Source: Gari tellinella
Lineage: Eukaryota; Mollusca; Bivalvia; Cardiida; Psammobiidae
DNA length: 64,000 nt
Direction of reading: 5' to 3'
Assembly (NCBI GenBank): GCA_922989275.2
Contig: OV277861.1
Span: 16,144,540 to 16,208,539, forward strand
A model generated the notes under the pieces. It worked only from the letters and a program-made list of their open reading frames with translations. It made no database searches and was not told where the DNA came from. Shown here piece after piece: positions 29,726-43,600 of this stretch (positions within the stretch are counted from its first letter, which is position 1; the number at the start of each line of letters is the position of its first letter). The position numbers and the translations under genes are program-made.

Positions 29726-30432
29726 AAACTCACGATAATTTTTACCATGAATGGGATCACTTTTCAACATTTGAAATGCAAAACAGAAAAATGGAAAACT
29801 TATTTGTATTCGAATTTAAACTTCATTTTACGTCTTGACTCATTGAGCCCTAGTGAAGCATATATGCGTCCTCTACCAAAATTGTACCCGTGAAGAGTAC
29901 ATTTGTCATTTTATAATATATTATAAATAACAATCCTAAATTGTCAAAAATGGACCAGCCTTTATTGTAAACTGGAAATGTTCATTGGAAGTCTTAGGGG
30001 ATAATGAGTTAAAGCTGTCGCTGCAATTATGACGTAAAACCCGTAAGAAACATTGATATGAATGTCAAACAGTTTGAATCCTGATCAAATGGCACGTTAC
30101 GCGGTGTCTAATCTGGATCCAAACTGTATGCATTTCTTGGTTAATGTTATAGAAAGGGCAAAGATTTAATATATTACCGTACTCATATTGGTTCGGTGTG
30201 ACGGTTCGTCCGTCCGTCTATAAGTTTGCCGTTCTGCAATTCCATTCTCTGTTCCAACGCTTTAACTATATAGGATACAACACACGAATCATATTTGGAA
30301 TAGATGCTCGTCTTGTATTGTAGAAACTAATACCTACTTTAATCATGCTTTGTAATGACCGGGGTCACCAAGAAGCGATAAGGTCTGAATCGTTTCCTGG
30401 TCATGCTTTAAATTATAGACACCGTTTCCCAT

Positions 30433-31205
30433 TTCGCCGAGAAACACAGACAGAGAGAGACAGCGACATACATACAGAGAGATAGACAGAGGGAAAGAGA
30501 GATATACAGAGAGAGAGAGAGAGGGGGAGAGAGGAGATGGACAGATAGAGAGAAAGCGACAGACATAGAGACAGACAGAGACAGACAGAAAGACAAACAG
30601 GCAGACAGACCACCAGAGACAGCGAGATATACAGAGAAAGGGAGAGAAATAGAGACAGAGAGACATATTGAATTATTGGGTTGTACGACACCGCGAAACA
30701 TTAAATGGCAATATGGGACCGATTCACATACAGACAGTAGCCTACAGGCAGAGACAGACAAAGAGACTCAGACAGAACCAGGGAGAGAGACAGAAAGACA
30801 GGACAAATATATATATAGAGAGAGACACACACACATACAGAGAAACACACAGACAGACAGACAGACACGTGTATACAGACAAAAGTCAAACAGAGAGACA
30901 CAATGAGCCGGATACAAAATAGAGAAACAGTGAGAGAGAGTGAGAGAGAGATAGATGGAGAGCGAGAGAACGAGAGAGAGAGAGAGAAAGAAAGAGAAAA
31001 GAGAGAGAGGGGAGCAGAGACAGGGACAGAGAAACAGAGGGGGAAAAAAGAATGAAACAGTCAGCCAGCCATACAATAGACAGACAGACAGACAGACAGA
31101 TAGACAGATAGACAGACAGCAGTCAGCCAGTCAGCCAGCCAGCCAGTCAGCAAGTCACTGTCAGCAAGCAATCCAACCAGAGAGACAGACAGTCTACAGG
31201 CAGAG
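30433..31205. repeat. GACA/GAGA/CAGC microsatellite block upstream of Gemin5
   Basis: About 770 bp of strongly purine-biased simple sequence, (GACA)n, (GAGA)n and finally (CAGC)n mixtures, broken near 30665-30740 by a short unique stretch. It ends ~170 bp before the Gemin5 start codon. Open frames inside are artefacts of composition. Confidence 0.9.
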
Positions 31206-31377
31206 GGTGGGTAAAACAGAACATTGTACCGCAAAATGTCTGGTGTTTATGCCGTATCAAGTCCATATTTTAACCATACCTACAGAGTTTTATACCTCAC
31301 AATCAGAAGAGCTCTGCACATTTTCAGACGTTTTTCTGATGTTTTCATAAAGTTTTTCACTTTTTAAAGTCTTTTGC

Positions 31378-31683
31378 ATGAATAACATGGCCAGCAAGAT
31401 AGTCCCAACATCACCAAATTGGTATTGTAGTAAAATTGTGTCAGGTAATTTACGCGGCACCATTGTGTTTGGCGCCAGACATGAAGTTTTTATTTACGAT
31501 GCCCAGCAACTGCCCATGAAATTCAGCGGTGTGTTCACTGGGCACCGCCAAAAAGTCACAGCGCTCAGTCTTGATGAGAGGAGTTCAGTCAGCGAACTGT
31601 GCTGCAGTGCATCTGAAGATGGTCATGTCAAACTCTGGCATGTTGACACGCTTGAACAACAGTATGAACACCACATGCACACA
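31378..31683 (+). CDS. GEMIN5: GEMIN5 exon 1
   Basis: Start ATG to donor gtaagt, 102 codons. Contains [19 protein letters not shown] and [13 protein letters not shown], the first WD40 blade. Confidence 0.9.
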
Positions 31684-34600
31684 GTAAGTGCTGCCTTTGT
31701 TTGCAGTTCAGTAAAATTTGGTTTATAAATGATTTTTTCTTCAATTAAAAGCTGTCACAATATCCTAGATCAAAGCAAAAGTTTTTTTTAGTATAATCGG
31801 GTACAGGTACTTGGTGGTAGCTCAGTGGTTAGACCGCCTATATAGCTCAGTTGTAGAGCGTCCGCTTGCAGTGCGGGAGGTTGCGGGTTCAATCCCAGGC
31901 GGGTCAAACCAAAGACATGAAAATTGGTAGTAATGGCTTCCCTACTTTGCGCTCAGGATTTTGGGTTAGCATTACGACTGGTTCTATGGTGTCAGGATAA
32001 AGTGCAGACTGGTCGGGTACAGTCCCAATGGTGCACCTAAAAAGTACCCCTTCTCATAATCATCAGACTTGATGGCGTAGAAGTAATAAATAGAAATCAA
32101 GTGCTGACACGGTACACCAGCAGTGCTGCACCTAGGACACACGATTGCGCGATTCACGCATATTTTCGAAAAATCTCGCATAAAACTGACTACAGTGCAC
32201 GCACAGTCGCACACATAAATCATAATTCTCAAATACCTTCCGTAAATATTTCAAAGTTGGAGCCGATTCTTCTCAGTAACGATCAATCTATGAGACACCA
32301 TCTTGGTTTTAGACTATGTATAAAGCCTGGACCTTTATGCTCCGGCTCGGCTATATAAGTAATAGAGCTCATTATTCGTGGCGCCGGCTTTGTCTATGTT
32401 TTATATTAGCCTCATTAACATATTATTCAGCATCTATAGTAACTAAATCAATCAATGTTTTCGTCTGCTAAAATGGTTTTAGGTACATTGATAACATGAA
32501 ATTAAGATGTCCAAGGGAAGAGATAGTGATTCTTTTGGAGCATCTAGATCATAACAGTATGATCAGCCTTCGAGTAGTAGTCAGTCTGGTACCAAAAAAG
32601 CCGATTCGTGAAATTTCATCGGACTGTTGAGCGTTCTAATAGTGAACCCTGAACCAAAAGGAACGTAGATCTAGACCTTGATCTATGCTAATTTAACCTT
32701 AGTAGATATCTATGTGTTTTCACGAGATTCCCTCTTATTTTTTCAATCCCCCCCCCCCCCCCCCCCCTACAATTTCACAGGCAGGGGGGAATTTCCCCTC
32801 TGTTTTTGAAATCCTGGGTGCAACACTGCACCAGAGACCCAGGATTCGAGTCCTTGTCTGGCCACACTTTTTCAACAGTCCTGTTACTGTTTGTGCCCAA
32901 CGTAAATCGGATTGTGTCCATGCTCTGGTTCCTTGTGAGATTCGGGTCGAATCTCAGGGGATAAGGGGGAATAGTGTAGCTTGTATGACAAATGCCCAGG
33001 CCCAAGGTTATAAACAAACTCTGTGCTAAAAACTCAGAATTTTTCTCAACTCATAATTCTCCGGCGAACATTTTATATATAACATTACAGAACATAGAAC
33101 AGATTGTTTATTGTGAAATTACCTTTGTGTGTTTTCAGTGCCGTGTTACTGCAATTTGCTGGTCTGGTACTCAGTCAGACTTGATTGTAACAGGAGACGA
33201 AGGTGGCAGTATAGGGGTGTGGCAGTTTGACGATGACAGGCAGAGTGTCCACAAACCAGAAAAGGGAGCAGTCCAAGTCCTGGCATCTTCACCAAAGGAT
33301 GCTGCTATTGTAGCCATTGGGTTAGTCTTGAATTCAATTTTTCTCACATAGAAGTACATTTTAGTGCATTTGATTTATTCCTCTACTGAAGAAAACAATT
33401 CCAAGTTATAGAGTCATAAACATGTACAAAAAGAAATATTTTCTATATCCTAACAAATCGAAGCTAAAAGCAGGCTGAAAGTAAAGCAGAATATTAAAGC
33501 TGCATTCTGCTTTACTTTCAACCTGTTTTAACTGCTCGTCTGTGTTCAAAGCTAGAAACAGACTATGGAGTAAAGGGTTAAATTTTGACATCAAGTTTTT
33601 AACATCTGCTTTAACCCTCTTACTGCCAAAATATCGTCTGCCGTGATAGTGTCGTCTGCAATGTTTTTAAAGTCAGCTTTAGAGCTGTTTTGACCGAAGA
33701 AATGTTGATATGAGTTCCATGAAGTGTGGGGCTAGTGTGGTGACAAGAAGAAGCATTAAATAACTGTTTGTTTACAATTGCTTAGGTATAAAACTGGTCA
33801 AATCTTGCTGGTGGATGTGCTATATATGCTTTAATTGTTTATGGACAATTGTTTAGGTATAAGACTGGTCAAATCTTGCTTGTGGATGTGCTATATATGC
33901 ATTAATTGTTTGTTGACAATGGTTTAGGTATAAGACTGGTCAAATCTTGCTTGTGGATGTGCTATATATACATTGATTGTTTGTTGACAATAGTTTAGGT
34001 ATAAGACTGGTCAAATCTTGCTTGTGGATGTGCTATATATGCTTAAATTGTTCGTTGACAATGGTTTAGGTATAAGACTGGTCAAATCTTGCTTGTGGAT
34101 GTGCTATATATGAATTAATTGTTTGTTGACAATGGTTTAGGTATAAGACTGGTCAAATCTTGCTTGTGGATGTGCTATATATGAATTAATTGTTTGTTGA
34201 CAATTGTTTAGGTATAAGACTGGTCAAATCTTGCTTGTGGATGTGAAGCGTGGGGCCTCTGTGGTGATGAGGTTACGAGGTCATGACGAGGAGATCCACT
34301 CACTGTCTTGGTGTTCTGTGCCAGGGGAAGACTTCAAACCCACCTATGCCACTCAGGACATCACAGACCTCGAGACCTTTGGTGTTGGTAAGCGTCAAAT
34401 GTGTTCATATGAATGTTTACGTATACAGAGCTCCAGATAAATCTTCATTTCTGCATTAAACCCAATGGTGTCACTATTCATTAGAATCGTCGATTCTAAT
34501 GAGTAGTAACACCATAGGATTTGGTGCTGTAATAAGTGAGAAAATGTTGAATTTGTTCAGTTTACCCCCTTCTTATCTGGAGCTCTGAATGACGTGTTTA

Positions 34601-37600
34601 GATGGATGTTTATGTATCATTCCATATTCCTCATATTAATGTCTTGTCAAGGTTCTACGCTGTTCTAATGAAGAGCCATAGGATAGAATTATCTACTTCT
34701 TGACAGCAGCTACTCAAAGCAAGTTGAAAGTAAAGCAGAAAGCTCTTGGCATTGCTTTTGGCAGTCAACCGTCTTAAAAAATTGAACAAAATCTAGAATG
34801 GATTTTTTAATTAAATGTGAATAAGCATAATTTTTGGCCGGATTGAAAATGCGGTCTATAGATTGACGAATGCCGTCCGTCTGTCCGTCCGTCTGTCCGT
34901 CCGTCCTCACTTTGGTTGATTTTTTTACCAATGGTATTTCAAACATTTTCACATTTGTATAAAAAATTATAAGGTTCCTGAACATACCTGACCCTATTTT
35001 ATTTGTAAATATTAATTGTTGGTTAGATTATGTGGCGCACGCCAAAATCTTTAAGGTAGATTTAAAGAGGTACATTTTACAACCTCCTAAAAAACAATTT
35101 CGAATCGGAGTTTGCGCAAAATTGCGTCATGAATGTTGACGTTGTTTTATTTGACATCATCCTGGAAACATTCGTTAACGTAGCGTCATTTAAAAAAAAG
35201 ATATCTAGTTATGGAGAATGATACCGTGTTCTGAAGACGCAAGAAATGACGACGTCAGAGGAAAAGGCGGCGCAGCAGAATGTCAAAGAATACTGCTTTG
35301 AGTTGCATTTGATCCCGAAACAAACGTTAAAAGAGCTACAATCAACAGAAATTTATCAATCAGCATCTCGCTTGCTGATGTTCAACTAGCATACGCGATT
35401 TTCAGAAGGATTGGTTGAGAAAATAATGTAAAAGATGGGGACGGTCGAAAGAAATTGACAGTTTCACTGTAGAAAACGTGAGGAGCGTCATGAATGGTGA
35501 TCGGCGTCTTGCGGGGAGATAGAATGCTGAACTCCTCGGGGTCATCATACTTATTGTCTGTACATCGACATTTCCGTGAGAAACTAAACATGTCGAGAGT
35601 CTGTGTTATATGGGTGCCACGCTTGTTAAGTGCAGAAGAAAAAGAAATATGTGTCCAGGTATCAACCCTCTGTTTGAGCCGATATTAGAGAGATCAGGAC
35701 TTTTCAGCAAACACTCATCACACAGATCTCTTGCATACGATACCGGAGAAGTGACCGGGGTTCATTGACAACTTAGAAAGCAACATATTTCACCAGGTTA
35801 TCGATTCCTGCCATGTTTCCCAGCATGCACATTCGGAACTTGCCGTGTTGGGTTTTCAAAAGCTTACACATGCGCCACATTCCATTGACCTAGCCCATTA
35901 TATTTTGCAGTATTTTCATACCTAAAACCTCTATTACGCGGACTAAAATTGAAAACGTTGAAGACAGCTCAAACAAGAAACATTGAGAGTGTTGCGCGAG
36001 CTACATGATGTAGATACAAGCCTGTTTAAGAGGCTGTGCGTCGGCGAAAATACATCGATCACCACTACAAGTAATTTGAAAAGGAGCGACGTTTACTTCG
36101 ATGACGTCATAACGTTAACTAGTGTGCGCCGGGGTTAGACAGGTAGGGTGTTTCAAAATACTCTGTGCTGGTCAGTTTTAAAGATAACACGTTAAAACGT
36201 CACACAGATTTACATAAACGCTTTGTTTATATATACTGACGACAGTTTGTCTCTGCTGTTTTAACGAACACTTTTATAAGGAAAGTCTACGATGTTTTGG
36301 GACAGCCCTCGTATATCTAGTTTTGAAGATAGGTGACCACTTAAAGCAGGTTGAAAGTCAAGCGGAATGCGCTTTAAGGAGCATTCTTCTTGACTTTCAG
36401 CCTGCTTTAAGCTTCCATCTGCTAGGGTATAAAAATATTTCATTTGGTACATGTTTCTAACTGTATAAATTCGAACAATTAAATCTTTAGCGGAGGAATA
36501 AAATAGGTTTGACTGTATTTTCCATTTGTGTAAATAGTAATCTTTTTAGCTCGCCTGTACGTAGTACATGACGAGCTATTGCAATACCCCCGGTGTAGTC
36601 GTAGTCGTTGTCGTAGTCAGCGTCGTCGTGAACAGCGTTAACAATTTTAAGAAAATGTCTATAACTTCTATGTCCCTTGAGGTATTGCTTTCATAGTTGG
36701 TATGTGTGTGTATATGGACAAGACCTTCCCATGCACAGAAAATTTTTGACCCCTGTGACCTTGACCTTGAACTTAGGGCCTGCGTTTAGGTTTTCGAAAT
36801 CTGCGTTTAGGTTTTGAAAAATGCCTTTAACTTCTATATCCCTTAAGGTATTGCTTTCATAATTGGTATGTGAGTGTATATAGACAAGACCTTTCCATGC
36901 TCAGAAAAATGTAGACCCCTGTGACCTTGACCTTGAACATAGGGCCTGCGTTTAGGTTTTGAAATCTGTTTAGGTTTTGAAAAATGCCTTTAACTTCTAT
37001 GGCCCTTGAGGTATTGCTTTCATAGTTGGTATGTTTGTGTATATGGACAAGACCGTTACATGCAAAGAAAAATTTAGACCCCTGTGACCTTGAACTTAGG
37101 GCCTGTGTCAGCGTCATCGTGAACAGCGTAAACAATTTTAAGAAAATGTCTATAACTTCTATGTCCCTTGAGGTATTGCTTTCATAGTTGGTATGTATGT
37201 GTATATGGACAATACCTTTACATGCACAGAACAATTTAGACCCCTGTGACCTTGACCTTGAACTTAGGGCCTGTGTTTAGGTTTCGAAATCTGTGTTAAG
37301 GTTTCGAAAAATGCCTTTAACTTCTATATCCTTTGAGGTATTGCTTCCATAGTTGGTATGTGTGTGTGTATGAAGACAAGACCTTTCCATGCTCAGAAAA
37401 ATTTAGACCCCTTGACCTTGAACTTAGGGCCTGCGTTTAGGTTTCGAAATCTGCGTTTAGGTTTTGAAAAATGCCTTTTACTTCTATGTCCCTTGAGGTA
37501 TTGCTTTCATAATTGGTATGTGTGTGTATATAGACCAGACCTTTCCATGCTCAGAAAAATTTAGACTCCTGTGACCTTGACCTTAGGGCCTGCGTTTAGG

Positions 37601-40600
37601 TTTCGAAATCTGTGTTTAGGTTTAGAAAAATGCCTTTAACTTCTATGGCCCTTGAGGTCTTGCTTTCATAGTTGGTATGTATGTGTATATGGACAAGACC
37701 TTTACATGCGCAGATAAATTTGGACCCTTGTGACCTTGACCTTGAACTGAGGGCCTTTGTTTAGGTTTTGAAAAATGCCTCTCACTTCTATGTCCCTTGA
37801 GGTATTCATAGTTGGTTTATGTGTGTATATGGACAAGACCTTTCCAGGCACAGCAAAATTTAGACCCCTGTGACCTTGACCTTAACCTTGAACTAAGGGC
37901 CCATGTTTAGTATTCGAAATCTGTGTTTTGGTTTCTCAAAATTTTTATTACTCCTATGTCCATTGAAATATTCCTTTCATATTCAGTTTGCATGTGTATA
38001 TGGACAAGATCTTTCCTTGCATGCAAAATGTTTGAGCCCTCTGACCTTGAACTTAGGACCCGCGTTTAGGTTTCAAAGTCTGCGTTTAGGTTTCTCAAGA
38101 TTTCTTTAACTCATATATCCATTGAGATATTTCTTTCATATTTGGCATGCATGTGTATATGGACAAGACCTTTCCATGCATGCAAAAAAATTAACCCAGT
38201 GTCCTTGACCGTGAACTAAGGTCGCAAAAGGTTTTAGGTTTCGAAATCTGCGTTTAGGTTTCAAAAATGCTTTTAATTCCTATGTCCCTTGAGGTGTTAT
38301 TTTCATATTTGATTTGCCAGTGTATATGGACAAGACCTTTCCATGCAGGCAAAAAGGTTGACCTCTGTGACCTTGAGTGTGCTTTTAAGTTTCTAAAGTT
38401 TCATAGTTGGTGGCGAGCTTTGTTGTCTCTCTGACAACTCTTGTTTTATATATTATTCAGAAGACTCCTGGAGAAAGAAGCCGAGTTCCAGTGTCGGTTC
38501 AGGAGACTTTGGCCAGGATGGCTGGTTGCTGGCTTCAGGCAGTAAAGACAGGACTGTACGAGTGTGGAGTACCAGCAAAGGGAGACAACTCTTGCTGCTG
38601 AAGATGGCTAACCCTGGCAGGAGAGGGGACAGATCTGATGACGGAGGGAAGAGTCGACTCTGGCTGACCTTACTCTGGCACAGCCCCACCCACATTATCT
38701 CAAGCTCACTCAAGTTGGTTTTACAATCTACATACTATCTTATGTTAACCCTTTTACTCCCTGAAACCTCAAATGGACAATTCTAGTTTTCAATTTAGTT
38801 GAGTCTATTTTTAGCTCCTCTGTTTGAAGAAACTACGAGCTATTGTCATCACTCCGGCGTATGAGTTGACATTGTCTTAGGCGACGGCGTTGTCTGAAAT
38901 CTTAACATTGGCCATAAATTCACAACTACATGTGTTACAGCACCCTGGTTACAGACTTTATATTTGATATGTGTACTTACCTCAAACAGATCTTCAGCTG
39001 AGTGAAATTTGGGTCATGTCTAACAAATATCAAGGTCATTTAGAGGTCATTCAGAGGTAAAATAGGGTGGGTTCAATATTGGCCATATCTTATGAACTAC
39101 ATGTGATAGAGACTTCATATTTGGCAAGAAGCCCTTGAGTTCGGTACAAGTTTGGTCATGGCAGACAAAGATCAAAGTTTTTAAAGGTCATTCAGAGATC
39201 AAATAGGTTGAATTTAACATTGTCCATAACTCTGAAACAATATGTGATAAGACGCTTCCATGTCTACTCAACGCAAAAAGCTTTTGAGATCAGTACAAGC
39301 TTGGTCATGGCAGACAAATAAGTTGAATTTAACATTGGCCATAGCTTTGTAACTGCATGTGATAGAGACTATACATTTGGCATGTGTACTCAATGCAAGT
39401 AGCTCTTGAGCTCAGTACAAGTTGGGTGATGTCAGACGAAGGTCAATGTCATTGAGAGCCCCACAGTAGACAGACTGACAAATAGTCACGACAGACAAAG
39501 GCAATAAGAATATCTCACTGTTCCTTCATAATCTATTAGGATAACAAAACAGAAGAGCGTTGGCACCCACATGGGGTGCTCTCGTTTACATTTTAGGGTT
39601 GATTTTTACATTATAATTAGGTCAAAATCAGAAACAGTGTAGAAACTGTTTGCATAGGACTCCTCACAAGTACGCTGTTTGCAAATGATACATATATGCG
39701 TGACAAGGGTTCAAAGAGTTAAACAACAGTTGACCACTCTATGAAATACTGCAGGAAGCTGTTAAGATAGGTGATTGCTTAATGCAGGATAAAACCAATG
39801 CAAAAAGCCCCAGATTGATTTTATTCATCATTAAGCAATTATCTTAAGTAAACATTATAATAATAATGACCACCTAGCATATCAAGGTTTCTTAAATTTC
39901 TTAAAATGACGTCTTCTCTTTTGGTCTTGATTAAAAAAAATCAGTGCTTGAAATAAGTGTTTCCTATTTTTACCAGGTCTGTTCAAAGAAAAGGGCACCT
40001 AGTGTTGTTTTTGGAAGCTTTTAGATTTACTTTCATTTTGCTTTAGTGGCCAGCTCTAAGCCCAGAAAAAATCTGTTTTTCTGTGATCTTTATCCATTTG
40101 TGTGTATTAACAGCATGATATGATGCCTGATCACACTCCTATATTACCACAAAACTGATCATTGTTGAATATAGCAAGATGAAATTAACTGAGCTTTCTG
40201 CTTTACTTGCATACTGCATTATTCAGTCATCTAATTTAACTCTTTATCTGATAAACTGTTTCTAGTTTTAAAAAACAGGTGACTACTTAAAGCAAGTTGA
40301 AAGTAAAGCAGAATGCGCCTTAAGGCACATTCTGCTTTACTCTCAGCCTGTTTTAAGCTACCATCATCTAGAATAAAGAAAATATTTCTTATGCTACATA
40401 TTCATGACTATAATGCGCTGTAATACCTGTATGGAAATATTTTTTTTAGTGGAGGAATAAATAAAAGGTGTAAAATAGGCATATTAATGGTTTAACTCTT
40501 TCCTCCCTAAAACTTTAAATGGACAATTCAAGTTTCCATTTTAGTCTAGTCCATTTCTGACTTTTAAGGGTTGTTTTTGTCAAGGATTGGCATTATGACA

Positions 40601-43600
40601 AACAGTGAAGACCCTGATCAGAGGGCTCCTTTCGGAGCCCTCTGATCTGGGCCTTCACTGTTTGCACAGGACAAGTGTATTATTCACATGTACACTGTTT
40701 GAAATGACGCCTATAGGCGGGACTAGGGTTCAAAGGGTTAATACAGTTGTAGATACCGGTAGGTGTTTTGTCCATAATGGAAGTGGAGGAAAGTGTTACA
40801 AGAGAGATGTCTGTATTGTTTGTTATTTTAGTGGAGACTTACTGTCGTGGGATATTACCAAGTCTGGTAAGGACCGATGTCAGCCATTTCATACAGCTGG
40901 GCGTGGTCACTCGAGGCTCGTGTTCACCATCTGTCCGGTGGGACAGGACAGCTCTGTCTTGTGTTCGGTGTCCATGGACAGGATGGTAAGTGATCTAGGC
41001 TACATGTATATAGTTAGTTTAACCCATTGTCCCATAGCCTGTTTCTAGTTTTGAAGACAGGAGACCACTTAAAGCAGGTTGAAAGTTAAGCAGAATGTGC
41101 CTTAAGGCACATTCTGCTTTACTTTCAGCCTGCTTTAAGCTATACTTTACTAGGATATAGAAAATATTTCTTATGCAGCATATTAATTACAGTTTAAAGT
41201 GGATCTATTTTATTCAGTTGCGGAATAAATAAAAGGTTTAAACTCGTGTATCTAGGGGGTAAGGGGTTAAGATATTTGATTGCATGTCAGTTTTGGTGTA
41301 CATGTATACATTGGTTTAAAACCCTGAAAAAACTATGTGAGCCCCTTTCCACACGTCACATAAATGTCATAGGACACTTTTACCCCTATTTCAACATAGG
41401 TGTCATTGATACATTCACGATTCACTGTTTTAAATTCAGGAAAAAGCTGAGGTATTATCTTTTTATGCAGTAAAATTTTACTTTACAAAACGATAAAGAT
41501 GTGACTTTTTGTTTGTTTGCAAACAAATCCTATATGTTTGTTTGTTTGTAGATATTGTTGTGGGATGCAGGCTTACAGTGTCAGCTGGCTGCCCTCGCCT
41601 CCCTGGGAGGATTCTGTTACACTATCAGAGGATCACCATTTGATCCAGGTAAGTCTCAACTGCTGGCTCCAAGCTTTTGAGGTGTAGGCTCAAATCTGAC
41701 CAATTAAATGCTTAAGAATGATAACAGATTCTACTCGGACACTTTTAACCTTAACTCAGGTCAAACTACAGTCATTACTGAACAATGCCATTACTCTGAA
41801 TACAATTGCAGAGATGCTGCCAGGCTGCGGGATTCTCACATTTCTTGTCTACTGTCCCGCAATTTTAAGATTATAATGGGGGCAAATTCCCGCTAAAACA
41901 AATCAGTTCCCGCGTATTTCATTTCTCATGGAATTTCAAAAATAAAAGTTTAATACTGTCTAGATCTATCTCGCCAGTTTCCATTTGACGCATTCGAAGC
42001 TATGTGAAATAAAGTTGTATTATGGAATATCCACTGCGATTACTTTTAGAACAGTGAGAGGTTCTCTGCACATGCGTATATATGAATAATATGTATTTCC
42101 GCTATACGCTATCAGAATACCTTGCAGATTTCCGTTAGAGCCTACTGACTATCGTTCTATAGGGGGATATATCAATAGCGCTCAATAGCTCCTATGTAGA
42201 CAGAGTACACAGACTCACATGTGTAAACTTTGCGCTGCAACAAACATATAGAGAGATTGTTTCCGAGGTTTGCCTGAAATGCTTCCGAAGTTAAAAGATT
42301 TACTATTTACCCAAATGGAAAATACAGTCAAACCTATTTTATTCCTCCGCTAAAGATTTAATTGTTCGAATTTATACAGTTAGAAACATGTACATGTGTA
42401 GCTCCATTATATCGCGGAAGTTGGGGTCCACGAAATGAAATCCGCGATGTGGTCGGATCGCGATATAGCCGAATTCTGAGCTGAACTATATTCTGCTGTA
42501 TATTCCATTGCCAAACGCTATTATATCAATGTCATGCAATAAACACGGTTTCTTGGTTGATTACCTTGTTATTTCTTGTCAAAACAAGTCTTTATATGCA
42601 CTGTCATATCTAGCATCAGCGTTTTCATGTGTATTATACCAAATGCCTAGTTTCGTTTTTGACAACGGCCGCCATTTTGAATAAAATGTGCGTGTGTATC
42701 AGTTAATCGTGGAACTCACACTTAATGTCTATATCGCGATAAGAACGCGGATAAAATGAGATTTTCTCGATTGACTTGTCAAAAAACGTAGCGCGGTATA
42801 TAAAATTGAAAGAACAATGAAACCAATTATCAGTTCACAGGTTAAATATAATTTATTTCTTGGCCGACATTGTTCGAGTACGTTGTTATCTGGTACGAAT
42901 CGCAGTTATGATTGTAAGCGTCTGATTGATGTATCAAAATATGAATGACTGTGATTTTAATGTCTGTGGTTATCTTTCCACTGCTATTAATACGGATTAG
43001 TCGACTTTGATAGTTATAACTCAATCAGGTTAGTTTGCTAATTATTGCTAAATAATGAGGGAAACCGCGCATGGGCGAGTTCACTCAGTAGGCCTATTGT
43101 TTGTTTGTTAGTGCACCTGTCAATCAACGCAGCGGGATGACACACGCGCAGTCCACAGATGGTGATAATTGACACTGATTACGCAATTATAACGACCTGT
43201 TAAAGGAAGATATAATTATTAAAGAAACAGAAATGATCGCTACTCGGCTTTTATTGACTTTTAGTATACATATTGGAAAAAATGGGGTCCAAGCCGTGAC
43301 CGCGATATATTGGCTTTCGCGAAATAGCGGACCGCGAAGTAATGGAGCTACACTGTAGCGCTCAATACCTCCTTTGTAGACAGAGTACACAGACTCACAT
43401 GTGTAAACTTTGCGCTGCAACAAACATATAGAGAGATTGTTTCCGAGGTTTGCCTGAAATGCTTCCGAAGTTAAAAGGAGTTAAACATTCAGGAAGTACA
43501 TGCAGTAAGAGGTTACAAAACGAACTGACACTGAAAGGATCGAAAGTAAAATCTCAGAATCAACGAGCGAAGCGTGACAGAAAAATGTCCCGTGGAAAAT

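Noticed and set aside
30343..31350. Several overlapping long open frames on both strands upstream of GEMIN5
   Set aside because: They arise from GACA/GAGA simple sequence, giving S/L/C/V-rich or R/Q/T/D-rich peptides without domain character.
31832..31906. A functional tRNA-Cys gene
   Set aside because: The anticodon arm and B box look right, but the acceptor and T stems have mismatches and SINE body sequence follows.
32810..32870. Another tRNA-like B box (ggattcgagtcc) in intron 1
   Set aside because: No A box or cloverleaf could be drawn around it; possibly an old SINE fragment, but unsupported.
36857..38109. Open frames of 68-125 codons in intron 3
   Set aside because: They are the same ~160-bp repeat translated several times; no host gene similarity.
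40605..40830. In-frame upstream extension of GEMIN5 exon 5
   Set aside because: The open frame comes from the family B MITE and intron; the acceptor at 40831 and conserved residues fix the exon start.
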